From contig CAXXJK010000005.1 in the NCBI GenBank assembly GCA_963665595.2, positions 620,001 to 684,000 on the forward strand: a DNA stretch of 64,000 bases. Direction: 5' to 3'. The stretch is from G963665595 sp963665595. GTDB lineage: Bacteria > Actinomycetota > Coriobacteriia > Coriobacteriales > CADBOM01. The notes beneath the pieces were generated by a model. The model worked only from the letters and a program-made list of their open reading frames with translations. It was not told the origin of the DNA and searched no databases. This document shows, one piece after another, positions 28,081-36,996 of the stretch (positions within the stretch are counted from its first letter, which is position 1; every line of letters starts with the position of its first letter). A program made the translations under genes and the position numbers.

Positions 28081-28465
28081 TGGGCAAAGAATTCTTCTTT
28101 AGCAATAACCAAACGTGGCGGTTTTTTAGTTTGCTCATGAGATAATCGTGTCTTTGTACTCTTATCGCATCAGGGGAAGTATTCTCTAGAGAATTTGAGG
28201 TCCAAAAGCATACGCCACTGCCTCTTAAAGGTTCTCGACCGATAAAGGCGACACAAAGTGACTGTTTAGTGTTCTCAAGGCTTTGAATGCGGAGAACCTT
28301 GTGTAATATGTATCTCCTTCGATCCTTAGATCTGTCGTGCTTTGTGAAATATTTTGCAGCAAGTCATAGGTTTAAGATAGGTACGCTCTACATCAATACT
28401 GATGAGTGACACGATCCTTATAGTATTTCTATATATGTCATACGCTGGTATAAAGGGAGTTGACG
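28081..28465. other. Intergenic region at the left edge of the hydrogenase-nif block
   Basis: About 385 bp with no gene seen. It contains a perfect 14-bp palindrome (ATTCTCTAGAGAAT, 28181-28194) and a perfect 9-bp inverted repeat, AAGGTTCTC with GAGAACCTT, at about 28227-28235 and 28295-28303. These are candidates for an operator and a large RNA stem in the leader of the hydrogenase operon. No hairpin pair of the ANTAR type was found here. Confidence 0.5.
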
Positions 28466-30298
28466 ATGAGACCACAAATCATTGCACCAGATAAAACCAG
28501 AGCAGCCCTTGATGATCTTCGGGCAACGTTGGAGCGACGCTGTGCGGTGAGTTCGCACATGTTATGTCCGATTGAGTTCACCTCTGCTTTGCTAGGAATG
28601 TGTGCCGCTGAGTCATGCGGAAAATGTACTCCCTGCCGCGTGGGGCTTTCTCAATTGAAATCACTTATCGATAACGTCCTTGACGGTACCGCCGACATAA
28701 AAACTATCGATCTGATAGCCCGTACTGCTCGCAATATCTATCTCTCGGCCGATTGCGCCATTGGATATGGTGCTGCGCAGATGGCCATGGAGGCAGTCAG
28801 CGCTTTTCGCGATGATTTTGAGCATCACGTGCAACTGGGCTGTTGCGGTCTTTCTCGTGAGAGCGCAATACCTTGCACCGCTCAATGTCCTGCGGGCGTA
28901 GATATCCCGGGTTATTTGGCTTTAGTGCGTGCGAAGCGCTACACGGATGCGGTTCGCCTGATTCGAAAAGATAATCCGCTTACTGTTGTCTGCGGCCTGG
29001 TGTGTGAGCACCCTTGTGAGCTTGCGTGTCGTCGGAGTATGGTAGACGATCCATTGAACATTCGGGGTATCAAGCGTTATGCAGCAGAACACATGGAAGC
29101 CGATTATCGCCCGGAGATTGCACCTTCTACGGGGAAAAATATTGCGGTTGTAGGAGGAGGCCCTGCGGGTCTTTCTGTGGCGTACTATCTTGCTTTGATG
29201 GGTCATACGCCTACCATATTTGAACAACGGCAGGCATTAGGCGGTATGCTGCGTTATGGCATACCTGCGTATCGTTTACCGCGCGAACGCCTTGACCAAG
29301 AGATACAGTGGCTTCTTGATTGTGGTGTCAGGGCGACCTGTGACGTTTCGATTGGTCAAGATATTACTCTTGACGATTTGAGACGTGATTTTGATGCTGT
29401 CTACCTAGCGATAGGGGCTCATTCTGATCGTAAGCTCAACATTGACGGTGAAGACGCTGAAGGGGTTATATCTGCAGTCGAGATGCTGCGACGTATGGGA
29501 GAAAACGATCAATGGGATTTCTTTGGTCAAGACATTGTTGTGGTGGGTGGCGGTAACGTTGCCATGGATGTGGCGCGTACGGCGGTGCGTCTTGGTGCCC
29601 GCCGAGTTACCATAGTTTATCGTCGACGCATGATCGATATGACCGCGCAACCTGAGGAGATAACAGGAGCAATTGAAGAAGGCTGTGTTCTCATGGAATT
29701 GTCTGCTCCTCTGCGTGTTGAAACCAAAGAGGGCAAGGTTGCAGGTCTTCGTGTCAAGCCTCAGATTGTTGGTGCCCTAGATTCCAGACGTCCTCAGGTA
29801 TCTGATGCTGATGCCGCAGAGATAGTGCTGCCCTGCGATAAGGTATTGGTCGCCGTAGGGCAGGGTATAGACTCGCGCGTTCTTGACGCTTCGGGAATAT
29901 CGGTAGCTCGTGGGCGTATCGTAACAACAAACGATGTCGAGATTCCGGGACTCTCTGGTTTGTTTGCGGGTGGAGATTGTGTTAGCGGGCCCGCGACAGT
30001 TATTCGCGCTGTGGCTGCGGGCAAAGAAGCCGCCGTTGCTATCGATGCATACCTCGGTTTTGATCATCAAATCATTGAAGAGATTGATATTCCCTTAGAA
30101 CAGGGTGCGACCCTTCCTTCCTGCGCTCGCTCTAATATGGTTGAGCGAGATGCCTTAACGCGCGGGAATGATTTTGCTCTTATCGAAGAAGGTCTTACTG
30201 AGGAGGAAGCGATTCAGGAGGCTTCGCGATGTTTGCGTTGTGATCGTTTCGGATTTGCTGCGTTTCGTGGAGGGAGAGTTGCCTCATGCCAGAAGTAA
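28466..30298 (+). CDS. NuoF/GltD-type NAD(P)H-flavin oxidoreductase subunit
   Basis: A 610-aa electron-transfer protein made of two known modules. Residues ~45-130 resemble the C-terminal iron-sulfur part of NuoF (ESCGKCTPCR as 4Fe-4S ligands). From ~130 on it is like the small subunit of glutamate synthase: Fe-S ligands in CTAQCPAGVDIPGY and CGLVCEHPCELACRR, an FAD-binding VVGGGPAGLSVAYYLA, and an NAD(P)-binding VVGGGNVAMDVARTAVRLGA. It overlaps the [FeFe] hydrogenase gene by 13 bp, so it most likely passes electrons between NAD(P)H and that enzyme. ATG 28466 is chosen over TTG 28460 by spacing from AAAGGGA. Confidence 0.88.
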   Translation: MRPQIIAPDKTRAALDDLRATLERRCAVSSHMLCPIEFTSALLGMCAAESCGKCTPCRVGLSQLKSLIDNVLDGTADIKTIDLIARTARNIYLSADCAIGYGAAQMAMEAVSAFRDDFEHHVQLGCCGLSRESAIPCTAQCPAGVDIPGYLALVRAKRYTDAVRLIRKDNPLTVVCGLVCEHPCELACRRSMVDDPLNIRGIKRYAAEHMEADYRPEIAPSTGKNIAVVGGGPAGLSVAYYLALMGHTPTIFEQRQALGGMLRYGIPAYRLPRERLDQEIQWLLDCGVRATCDVSIGQDITLDDLRRDFDAVYLAIGAHSDRKLNIDGEDAEGVISAVEMLRRMGENDQWDFFGQDIVVVGGGNVAMDVARTAVRLGARRVTIVYRRRMIDMTAQPEEITGAIEEGCVLMELSAPLRVETKEGKVAGLRVKPQIVGALDSRRPQVSDADAAEIVLPCDKVLVAVGQGIDSRVLDASGISVARGRIVTTNDVEIPGLSGLFAGGDCVSGPATVIRAVAAGKEAAVAIDAYLGFDHQIIEEIDIPLEQGATLPSCARSNMVERDALTRGNDFALIEEGLTEEEAIQEASRCLRCDRFGFAAFRGGRVASCQK

Positions 30299-32016
30299 CC
30301 ATTGACGGGCGCGTCGTGAGCGTCCAAGAGCACACTTCCATACTTGAAGCGGCCCGTGAGGCGGGCTCGTATATTCCCACTCTTTGCTATCTTAAAGATA
30401 TAAATGAGATTGGTGCTTGTCGTCTCTGCATCGTCGAAGTTGAAGGGCAAGATCGCTTGGTCGCTGCTTGCAATAATGAAGTGGCTGAGGGTATGGTCAT
30501 TCACACGGCAACACCTCAGGTTATAAGCGCACGTCGCATGAATATGGAGCTCCTGCTTTCTCAACATGATATGCATTGTCCTAGTTGTGTGCGGGGAGGA
30601 AACTGTTCTTTGCAGCGCGTTGCAAACGAGCTGGGAATTTCTGTGACACCTTATGAAGAGAAGTTGCCGGTGAGGAGATGGAATGAGGAGTTCCCTCTCA
30701 TTCGCGACGCGTCTCTCTGCATCAAGTGTTTCCGGTGTGTGCAGATATGTGACAATATCCAGGCTGTTCACGTATGGGATCTGGTTAATAACGCAAGTCG
30801 TACGGATGTTGGCGTGGCTGACTGCATCACCATAGAAGAGTCAAAATGTACTCTCTGTGGGCAATGCATTACGCATTGCCCGACGGGTGCACTTCATGAG
30901 CGCGATGATACTGATCGCGTTTTCGATATGCTTGCCGATCCCGATCGCATAACTATAGTTCAGATTGCTCCAGCAGTACGTGCAGCTTGGGGAGAATCTC
31001 TCGGTCTTGAGCGTGGGCAGGCAAGCGCGAAACGCCTCGTGGCTGCTTTGCGCACCATAGGGTTTGATTATATTTTCGATACAGATTTTTCTGCCGATCT
31101 CACCATCATGGAAGAGGGAAGCGAACTTCTCGCTCGTCTCAGTAATCCTGAAGATGCAGTGCTGCCCCTATTCACTTCCTGCTGTCCTGGGTGGGTTCGT
31201 TACGTAAAGGGCCACTATCCCTCGTTTGTCGACAATCTTTCGACGGCCAAATCGCCTCAGCAGATGTTTGGTGCTATCGCTAAGACATACTATGCTGAAC
31301 TGCTTGGTGTTGATCCGAGTAAAATATTTCTTACCTCTATCATGCCCTGTATTGCGAAGAAACATGAGTGCGCTCTTGAGACGATGAGAGATGCAGGCGC
31401 GGGACAAGATGTTGACGCAGTGCTCACTACTCGTGAGATTGATCGCATGATTCGTGCCGCATGCATTGATGTGTCCGCTCTTAATGAAGAAGAGTTTGAT
31501 ACACCACTGGGCGTAGGAAGTGGTGCGGCGGTAATTTTTGGGGCAACAGGCGGCGTTATGGAAGCTGCGTTGCGGAGTGCTTATTTTCTGGTTACCGGTA
31601 AAAATCCTGATTCCGATGCGTTCAAAGACGTGCGCGGACTTGATGGCTGGAAGGAAGCCACCTTTGATCTCAATGGTACGCCGCTTCGGGTAGCAGTCGT
31701 GCATGGTCTTGGCAATACCGAGAAGCTTATGGAGGCATTGATGGCCGGCGAGGTCGCCTATGACTTTATTGAGGTCATGGCTTGCCCTGGTGGATGCGCG
31801 GGTGGCGGTGGACAACCCATCACGGATGGATGCGAATTTGCCGGAGAACGTGGCGCGACGCTCTACGGGCTTGATGCGGCGAACAAACTTCGCTTCTCAC
31901 ATGAGAACCCTTCGGTGGCTCAATGTTACGAAACATACTTGGGCGCTCCGCTTTCTGAGCGATCGCATCATCTGCTTCATAGTGATCATCATGATTGGGA
32001 TATGCCTCATGCATAG
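30286..32016 (+). CDS. [FeFe] hydrogenase, group A (glutamate-synthase-linked type)
   Basis: A 576-aa cytoplasmic [FeFe] hydrogenase. Domains in order: 2Fe-2S ferredoxin (CRLCIVEVEGQ region), His-ligated cluster domain (HDMHCPSCVRGGNC), two 4Fe-4S clusters (CIKCFRCVQICD and CTLCGQCITHCP), then the H-cluster domain with all ligands: TSCCPGW, MPCIAKKHE and MACPGGCAGGGGQP. The small-subunit domain with SERSHHLLHS ends the protein. The pairing with a GltD-like flavoprotein matches the [FeFe] group described as glutamate-synthase-linked (A2), whose function is unproven. No hydEFG maturases are in the window, so they must be elsewhere if this enzyme is active. Confidence 0.92.
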   Translation: MPEVTIDGRVVSVQEHTSILEAAREAGSYIPTLCYLKDINEIGACRLCIVEVEGQDRLVAACNNEVAEGMVIHTATPQVISARRMNMELLLSQHDMHCPSCVRGGNCSLQRVANELGISVTPYEEKLPVRRWNEEFPLIRDASLCIKCFRCVQICDNIQAVHVWDLVNNASRTDVGVADCITIEESKCTLCGQCITHCPTGALHERDDTDRVFDMLADPDRITIVQIAPAVRAAWGESLGLERGQASAKRLVAALRTIGFDYIFDTDFSADLTIMEEGSELLARLSNPEDAVLPLFTSCCPGWVRYVKGHYPSFVDNLSTAKSPQQMFGAIAKTYYAELLGVDPSKIFLTSIMPCIAKKHECALETMRDAGAGQDVDAVLTTREIDRMIRAACIDVSALNEEEFDTPLGVGSGAAVIFGATGGVMEAALRSAYFLVTGKNPDSDAFKDVRGLDGWKEATFDLNGTPLRVAVVHGLGNTEKLMEALMAGEVAYDFIEVMACPGGCAGGGGQPITDGCEFAGERGATLYGLDAANKLRFSHENPSVAQCYETYLGAPLSERSHHLLHSDHHDWDMPHA

Positions 32017-33100
32017 ATGCACTAAAATATCTGATCTCTCGTTGGAATACAGAGAAGCAGATGTTTCTGCATCAGATAGTTCAGTTTGTTTTTCCGGCAT
32101 CCGCTTTGTCGGTGTTGCTCTTGTCCTGATAACGGCTGTTTTTATGCTCACTATGCTTGCTGGTTGTGCTCAGACTTCGCCCCAGGCGCAAACGAGCACA
32201 TCGGGAGATACGACGGTGGTGTCAGTGGCTTCTCTCAAGGGGCCTACGTCCATCGGGCTCGTGGGGATTATGGGCGATGCCTCTCTTGTTAATGATTATT
32301 CTGTTACCATTTCGGGCACGGTCGACGAGATCTTGCCGGGGATAGTAAAGGGAGATATTGATATAGCTCTCGTGCCTGCAAACGTTGCTTCAACGCTTTA
32401 TGCAAAAACAAATGGGGGAGTCAGCGTTATTGATGTCAACACACTCGGTGTGCTCTATGTCGTTACGGGAGACAGCTTGATACAATCGCTTGCAGACCTC
32501 GCAGGGCGCACTATCTATATGACTGGTAAGGGTACAACACCAGAATACGTGATGACATATCTTCTGCGAGACAATGGGCTCAGCAATGCTGTTACCATCG
32601 AATACAAATCGGAGGCTTCTGAAGTTGCTGCGTTGCTTCTTCAGAATCCCTCTGCTATTGGGGTGTTGCCGGAGCCGTATGTCACGGCGGTTTGCGCACG
32701 CAACACCACTTTGACGGTACCCATTAGTCTTACGCAGGAATGGGATGTATTGCAGGGCGGGGCGGGGAGCCGACTAGTTACGGGAGTCACCCTAGTGCGT
32801 AGCGAATTCCTGAGAGATCATCCTGATGTGGTTGATGAGTTTCTCAAGGCTCACAGCGCATCTGTTACCTATGTTAATGCGCATCCAGATGATGCTGCTG
32901 TTCGGGTTGTCGCAGCGGGTATAATGGATGACACGACTCTTGCCGCTCAAGCGATACCCTCGTGTCATGTGGTCTGTTTGACGGGGGACGACATGCGCTC
33001 AGCACTCAGCGGCTATCTGAATGTTCTCTACGAGCAGAACCCCGCTTCTGTGGGTGGAGCGCTGCCGGGCAATGAATTCTACTACGGAGCGGTAGCGTAG
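32009..33100 (+). CDS. NitT/TauT-type ABC transporter substrate-binding lipoprotein
   Basis: About 363 aa. After a ~35-residue N-terminus there is a signal segment and a lipobox, LTMLAGCAQ, so the mature protein is a lipoprotein. The body matches the NMT1/SsuA-like binding-protein family: IGLVGIMG, DEILPGIVKGDIDIALVPANVAS, LADLAGRTIYMTGKGTTPEYV and IGVLPEPYVTAV. ATG 32009 overlaps the hydrogenase stop by 8 bp; a TTG near 32045 is an alternative. Substrates of this family include nitrate, sulfonates and thiamine precursors; none can be chosen from sequence. Confidence 0.85.
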   Translation: MHRCTKISDLSLEYREADVSASDSSVCFSGIRFVGVALVLITAVFMLTMLAGCAQTSPQAQTSTSGDTTVVSVASLKGPTSIGLVGIMGDASLVNDYSVTISGTVDEILPGIVKGDIDIALVPANVASTLYAKTNGGVSVIDVNTLGVLYVVTGDSLIQSLADLAGRTIYMTGKGTTPEYVMTYLLRDNGLSNAVTIEYKSEASEVAALLLQNPSAIGVLPEPYVTAVCARNTTLTVPISLTQEWDVLQGGAGSRLVTGVTLVRSEFLRDHPDVVDEFLKAHSASVTYVNAHPDDAAVRVVAAGIMDDTTLAAQAIPSCHVVCLTGDDMRSALSGYLNVLYEQNPASVGGALPGNEFYYGAVA

Positions 33101-33156
33101 AAGGTGGCGTTTCGATAGGGGAAACACTCTGCTTGGTAGGATAGGAGCATGACGCC

Positions 33157-34578
33157 ATGGCGATTGAGCGGCAACATAATCATGTGCCAAGTCTACGAAC
33201 CTGGCTGATACGCATCGGTGTTTTGCTTTTCTGGATTGTTGTGTGGGAACTAGCAAGCCTTGCTTTGGGCAGTGGGATTCTGCTCTCCAGTCCTCAAGAG
33301 GTATGTATCGCGCTTTTCACTGACGTAGCACGTCTTTCTTTCTGGGCTATCATAGGATCCTCGCTTCTGCGCATCCTGATAGGATTTTTCTGCGCATTTG
33401 TTGCAGGCATACTTCTCGCATCAATCGCGTATCGTTTGAGTTTCCTACGCGTACTGCTTGAACCGGTTGTATTTCTTATGAAAAGCATTCCCATCGTCTG
33501 CATTATCGTATTGCTTCTGATTTTGACGGGCTCTTCTCAAGTACCGACGATCGCAGTATTTCTTGTGGTATTTCCGGCATTATACGTTTCGGTTCTCGAA
33601 GGGCTCTCTCAGCTTGATACTCACATTATAGAGATGCTCGACATTTTTGAGGTTCCCTTCTCGCGCCGGTTGTTTGCGTTTTACTGGCCCTCGGTGTTGC
33701 CCTTTGTACGCGCGTCAAGCAAGGTGGCGGTGGGCATGGGCTGGAAGGCGGGCGTGGCGGCAGAACTCATAGGAATACCTATGGGTTCAATCGGGGCTCA
33801 GCTGTATCTTTCAAAGATAACGTTGAACACTGCAGATCTGTTCGCCTGGACACTGGTGATCGTGTTGATGAGTTTTCTTTGCGAAAAAGGGTTTCTTGCG
33901 TTGTTGCGGCAAAGCTCTGCGGCGAGTCGTCATCTCGTACGTCTGGGATTTCCCCATCATGCTCTGCGGGCAAATACACCCTCTGATATCTGCTTGTGCC
34001 AGGTGACGAAGCGCTATGATGGCCGGCCAGTTATCAACGATGTGAATATGATATTCCCCGCAGGAAGTCGCTCGTGCATTCTAGGGGTTTCGGGAGTCGG
34101 CAAGACGACAGTGCTTTCTTTGTTAGGCGGATTTTTGCATCCTGATGTGGGTACTATTGAGGGTGTGGGAACGTCTGTAATGGTGTTTCAGGAAGCGCGT
34201 TTGCTTGAAGGGTTGTCCGCGGTTGATAACATACGATTGGTGGCGGGCGACTTACTTGATACACTTCAGATCCGTCTGCTTCTGAGAGAGTTGCTTCCCC
34301 TTGATGCCCTCGATCTTCCGGTTTCGCAGCTTTCGGGAGGCATGCGCCGTCGAGTTGAGCTCTGCCGAGCGTTGGGGGTTTCATCGCAGACGGTTATACT
34401 GGATGAGCCGTTTTCTGGACTTGACGTTAAAAACCGCGAGCGGGCGTATGAGTTTATTGAGAACCACCTGAAAGGGCGGACGCTCATAATGGTTTCGCAT
34501 GATGAAATCGATGCAGAAGCGCTGCACGCGAAGATTATCCCATTTCAGGATTTTTCTGGCATAATGTTGGAAAATTAA
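33157..34578 (+). CDS. ABC transporter permease-ATPase fusion (NitT/TauT type)
   Basis: A 473-aa fusion. Residues ~1-265 are a SsuC/TauC-like permease with about six membrane helices and the loop GWKAGVAAELIG that contacts the ATPase. Residues ~275-473 are the ATPase: Walker A GVSGVGKTT, signature LSGGMRRRVEL, Walker B VILDEPFSGLD and the switch His in MVSHDE. The ATPase is short, lacking a C-terminal extension. Permease and ATPase are normally separate genes, so this is a compact half-transporter that would dimerise. With the lipoprotein 56 bp upstream it forms a complete importer. Start ATG 33157 follows AGGATAGGA. Confidence 0.88.
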   Translation: MAIERQHNHVPSLRTWLIRIGVLLFWIVVWELASLALGSGILLSSPQEVCIALFTDVARLSFWAIIGSSLLRILIGFFCAFVAGILLASIAYRLSFLRVLLEPVVFLMKSIPIVCIIVLLLILTGSSQVPTIAVFLVVFPALYVSVLEGLSQLDTHIIEMLDIFEVPFSRRLFAFYWPSVLPFVRASSKVAVGMGWKAGVAAELIGIPMGSIGAQLYLSKITLNTADLFAWTLVIVLMSFLCEKGFLALLRQSSAASRHLVRLGFPHHALRANTPSDICLCQVTKRYDGRPVINDVNMIFPAGSRSCILGVSGVGKTTVLSLLGGFLHPDVGTIEGVGTSVMVFQEARLLEGLSAVDNIRLVAGDLLDTLQIRLLLRELLPLDALDLPVSQLSGGMRRRVELCRALGVSSQTVILDEPFSGLDVKNRERAYEFIENHLKGRTLIMVSHDEIDAEALHAKIIPFQDFSGIMLEN

Positions 34579-34712
34579 ATTCAACCTGGTTTATGCTCAA
34601 TATCTCTCCGGATATTAGGGCGCTCACAGACAAGCCACTCCTGCGGCGTTCTGGTTGCGTGCGATATATGAACATATGGTGGCGAATTCTTCTGTTTACG
34701 ATAATCCCCTAG

Positions 34713-34722
34713 AGGTTAACCT
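34713..34722. promoter_or_regulatory. Palindrome upstream of the methyltransferase-nifV pair
   Basis: AGGTTAACCT is a perfect 10-bp palindrome, flanked by CTAG on one side and AG on the other, in the 250-bp gap before the methyltransferase gene. It may be an operator. The same gap holds a 6-bp hairpin AATATC-TCTCCG-GATATT at about 34599-34616, whose loop does not fit the ANTAR consensus. Confidence 0.25.
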
Positions 34723-34834
34723 AGACGAAACAGAGATGCGTTACTATCCATTCATATCTAGTGACTGGTTCGCCTATGGCAGTCGATCCTTTTGATGGTT
34801 CAATGATTGAGCCACATGAAGAAAGGATGCTGTG

Positions 34835-35632
34835 ATGGCGCTTTATCAAAAAGAATTCTGGGAACCCTACCATCGTGCAAAAATAAAACGTGATACGGAG
34901 AAGTACTGGGATACCCGTGCGCTGGGCTTTTCTCGACACTCAGGAGTCTCAAACTATGTTGCTGAGTTTGTTGAGTTGAGTCATGCGAATCCAGACTGGA
35001 CGGTTCTCGATGTGGGGTGTGGCACGGGAGCTCTGACCCTCAACCTCGCCTCCCGTGTTGCATCGATCACCGGCTTTGATATCTCAGGCGAAATGTTGGC
35101 TATACTCGACGACACTGCGCGTGCTCAAGGGATGTCTAATGTTAAGACACTGAGAGGCTCATGGGAAGATGACTGGGATTCGTGCGGTGTTCCCGTTGCT
35201 GATATGGTGATAGAATCTCGCGCACTGCTTACCGTCGACCTTACTACTGCTCTTGAGAAACTCAACGCGCATGCGCGTTATCGAGTATGTATGACAACGG
35301 TCTGTGGCGACCTAGCTTATAACGACCGCAAAATCGTTGAAGGGGTTGGGCGCAGTCTGCCCGTTCCTCCTGATTATATTCACGTGGTCAACTGTCTCTA
35401 CGATATGGGTATCAACGCAAAAGTTGATTTCATTTCAAGTGTTAAATACGATCGCTATTGTAATCGGGAAGCGGCGAAACTTTCTATGATGCGCATGCTG
35501 GGTGATGTTACGTCGGAGGAAGAACAGGCCCTTGACATGTTTATGGAACGACATCTTGTATATCGTGATGGCGAATGGGTGAAAGACTATGAGCGAAAAA
35601 CCGACTGGGCATTTATCAGCTGGAATAAATGA
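34835..35632 (+). CDS. Class I SAM-dependent methyltransferase
   Basis: About 265 aa. The SAM-binding motif I is VLDVGCGTGALTL and the acidic residue of motif II is in ITGFDISGEML; the fold is a Methyltransf_11/25 type. No substrate-defining motif was recognised. It overlaps the 5' end of nifV by 44 bp, and both are likely cotranslated, which ties it to the nif cluster. ATG 34835 is preferred over GTG 34832 because of the distance from GAAAGGA. Possible targets (a metabolite, tRNA or a cofactor precursor) cannot be told apart. Confidence 0.75.
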   Translation: MALYQKEFWEPYHRAKIKRDTEKYWDTRALGFSRHSGVSNYVAEFVELSHANPDWTVLDVGCGTGALTLNLASRVASITGFDISGEMLAILDDTARAQGMSNVKTLRGSWEDDWDSCGVPVADMVIESRALLTVDLTTALEKLNAHARYRVCMTTVCGDLAYNDRKIVEGVGRSLPVPPDYIHVVNCLYDMGINAKVDFISSVKYDRYCNREAAKLSMMRMLGDVTSEEEQALDMFMERHLVYRDGEWVKDYERKTDWAFISWNK

Positions 35633-36827
35633 CCTAATTACTGAGTATGTCTCAAATAGTAGTAACGCGCGGGGCGAACAAGACACCACGTGCGCGCGCC
35701 CAGCGCCTCGTTTTGATGATACGACGCTGCGTGATGGTGAGCAGGCGGCGTACGTGGTATTTTCTGATGAAGAGAAGCTACATATAGCGCATACACTTGA
35801 CGACATGGGAATTGATCAGATCGAAGCGGGTATCCCCGCTATGGGCGGTGACGAATATCGTTTAGTTGAGCGAATCGCCGGAGAAGGCCTTAACTGCTCG
35901 GTGCTTGGTTGGAGCCGTGCCGTCATATCTGATATTAAGACAACAATCGCGAGCGGTGTGGATGCAATTGAGATATCGCTTGCAACGAGCGATCTACATA
36001 TTCACTCGAAGCTTCACCGGGATCGCGCTTGGGTGCTTGATACTATCGCTCGCTGTGTTGAGTATGCAAAGGATCGAAATCTCTATGTTTGTGTAGGGGC
36101 CGAAGATGCTTCACGCAGTGACATAGATTTTTTGATCGAGTACGCACAGGCTGCGCAGCGGGCCGGCGCTGACCGCTTGCGTTATTGCGATACATTAGGA
36201 TGCGCGGAACCGTTTGCCTTACGGACTGTAATTGCACTACTCGAGAAAACAAGTGGACTTGAAATAGAGATACACACGCATAACGATTTTGGCTTAGCCA
36301 CGGCCAATGCGCTTGCTGCTTGGAAAGGCGGGGCAAGCTGGATCAATACGACAATAGGGGGAATCGGCGAGCGCGCAGGAAACGCCGCGATCGAACCTAT
36401 CGTGATGGCGTTGCGCCATATAGAAGGTATAGCGCTCGAAGGGTTTGATACGCAACAATTCACCGCTTGCGCACGGTTTGTGGCTCATGCAGCATCGCGG
36501 GAGGTTGCTGTCGACCAGCCGGTTGTTGGCGGGCATGTGTTTTCACATGAGGCGGGCATACATGTAGATGGTCTCTTGAAAGATGCTCGTACCTATGAGA
36601 TGTTTGAGCCACTTGAGGTGGGGGGACAGCGAACGATTGTGGTGGGCAAGCATACGGGCTCTCATGCGCTGCGCCTTAAACTTTCGGCACAGAGCGTTGA
36701 GCTCACTGAAATGCAAGCGTTGTCGTTGCTCCCGCTGGTGCGTGCTGAGGCCATACGTCTCAAGCGTCCGCTTTCAGATCATGAGTTGTTGTGCCTGTTC
36801 CGCGAGCATAGAGTTTTATTCTCATAA
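35589..36827 (+). CDS. nifV: Homocitrate synthase
   Basis: NifV condenses acetyl-CoA and 2-oxoglutarate to homocitrate, the organic ligand of FeMo-cofactor. It shows the HMGL-like signature FDDTTLRDGEQA, the NifV-typical IDQIEAGIPAMGGDE, the metal-binding IHTHNDFGLATANALAA and HEAGIHVDGLL. Length 412 aa; the first ~35 residues before FDDTTLRDG are extra and no better start is seen. 2-isopropylmalate synthase is the main alternative, but EAGIPAMG and the nif context favour NifV. It precedes the nifH leader by 64 bp. Confidence 0.9.
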   Translation: MSEKPTGHLSAGINDLITEYVSNSSNARGEQDTTCARPAPRFDDTTLRDGEQAAYVVFSDEEKLHIAHTLDDMGIDQIEAGIPAMGGDEYRLVERIAGEGLNCSVLGWSRAVISDIKTTIASGVDAIEISLATSDLHIHSKLHRDRAWVLDTIARCVEYAKDRNLYVCVGAEDASRSDIDFLIEYAQAAQRAGADRLRYCDTLGCAEPFALRTVIALLEKTSGLEIEIHTHNDFGLATANALAAWKGGASWINTTIGGIGERAGNAAIEPIVMALRHIEGIALEGFDTQQFTACARFVAHAASREVAVDQPVVGGHVFSHEAGIHVDGLLKDARTYEMFEPLEVGGQRTIVVGKHTGSHALRLKLSAQSVELTEMQALSLLPLVRAEAIRLKRPLSDHELLCLFREHRVLFS

Positions 36828-36841
36828 TAGATAGTTATATT

Positions 36842-36883
36842 TTACGGGCTCGTAACACAGAGCATCTTTGAATATCGTATAGT
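36842..36883 (+). promoter_or_regulatory. Putative nifH promoter region
   Basis: TATAGT at 36878-36883 is a fair -10 element. It would start transcription near 36890, exactly at the foot of the first leader hairpin. No good -35 is seen at the right distance, which may mean an activator is needed. A short inverted repeat, TTACG-GGCT-CGTAA, lies at 36842-36855. Confidence 0.4.
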
Positions 36884-36891
36884 AATCACAA

Positions 36892-36934
36892 CGGAACAAT
36901 GAAGTTCCGCAAAATTCCGTGGATGAGCACGGAG
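36892..36934 (+). promoter_or_regulatory. Dual hexaloop hairpin leader, candidate ANTAR-binding RNA of the nif operon
   Basis: Hairpin 1 is CGGAAC-AATGAA-GTTCCG (36892-36909), a perfect 6-bp stem with a six-base loop whose first base is A and fourth is G, the known ANTAR RNA rule. Six bases later hairpin 2 is TCCGTG-GATGAG-CACGGA (36916-36933), again a perfect 6-bp stem with a hexaloop, G at position four but G instead of A at position one. A terminator follows at 36950. An ANTAR response regulator is encoded at 47364. Binding is inferred. The second hairpin does not overlap the terminator stem (16-nt gap), unlike the best-studied cases. Confidence 0.65.
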
Positions 36935-36949
36935 AACAAACGGCAATGA

Positions 36950-36996
36950 AGCCCGCACCGCAATCTGGTTATACCAGAGCGCAGTGTGGGCTTTTT
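36950..36996 (+). terminator. Leader terminator upstream of nifH
   Basis: AGCCCGCAC (36950-36958) pairs with GTGTGGGCT (36984-36992) with one G-U pair. An inner hairpin, TCTGGT-TAT-ACCAGA, fills the loop, and TTTTTC follows. It lies after the two hexaloop hairpins and 48 bp before the nifH start, so it would stop transcription in the leader unless it is overridden. It could also end read-through from nifV. Confidence 0.75.

Noticed and set aside
34579..34834. Second ANTAR-type hairpin pair before the methyltransferase-nifV genes
   Set aside because: One hexaloop hairpin exists (loop TCTCCG) but it lacks A1 and G4; the other (GGTTCA with TGAGCC) has a five-base loop, and no terminator follows.
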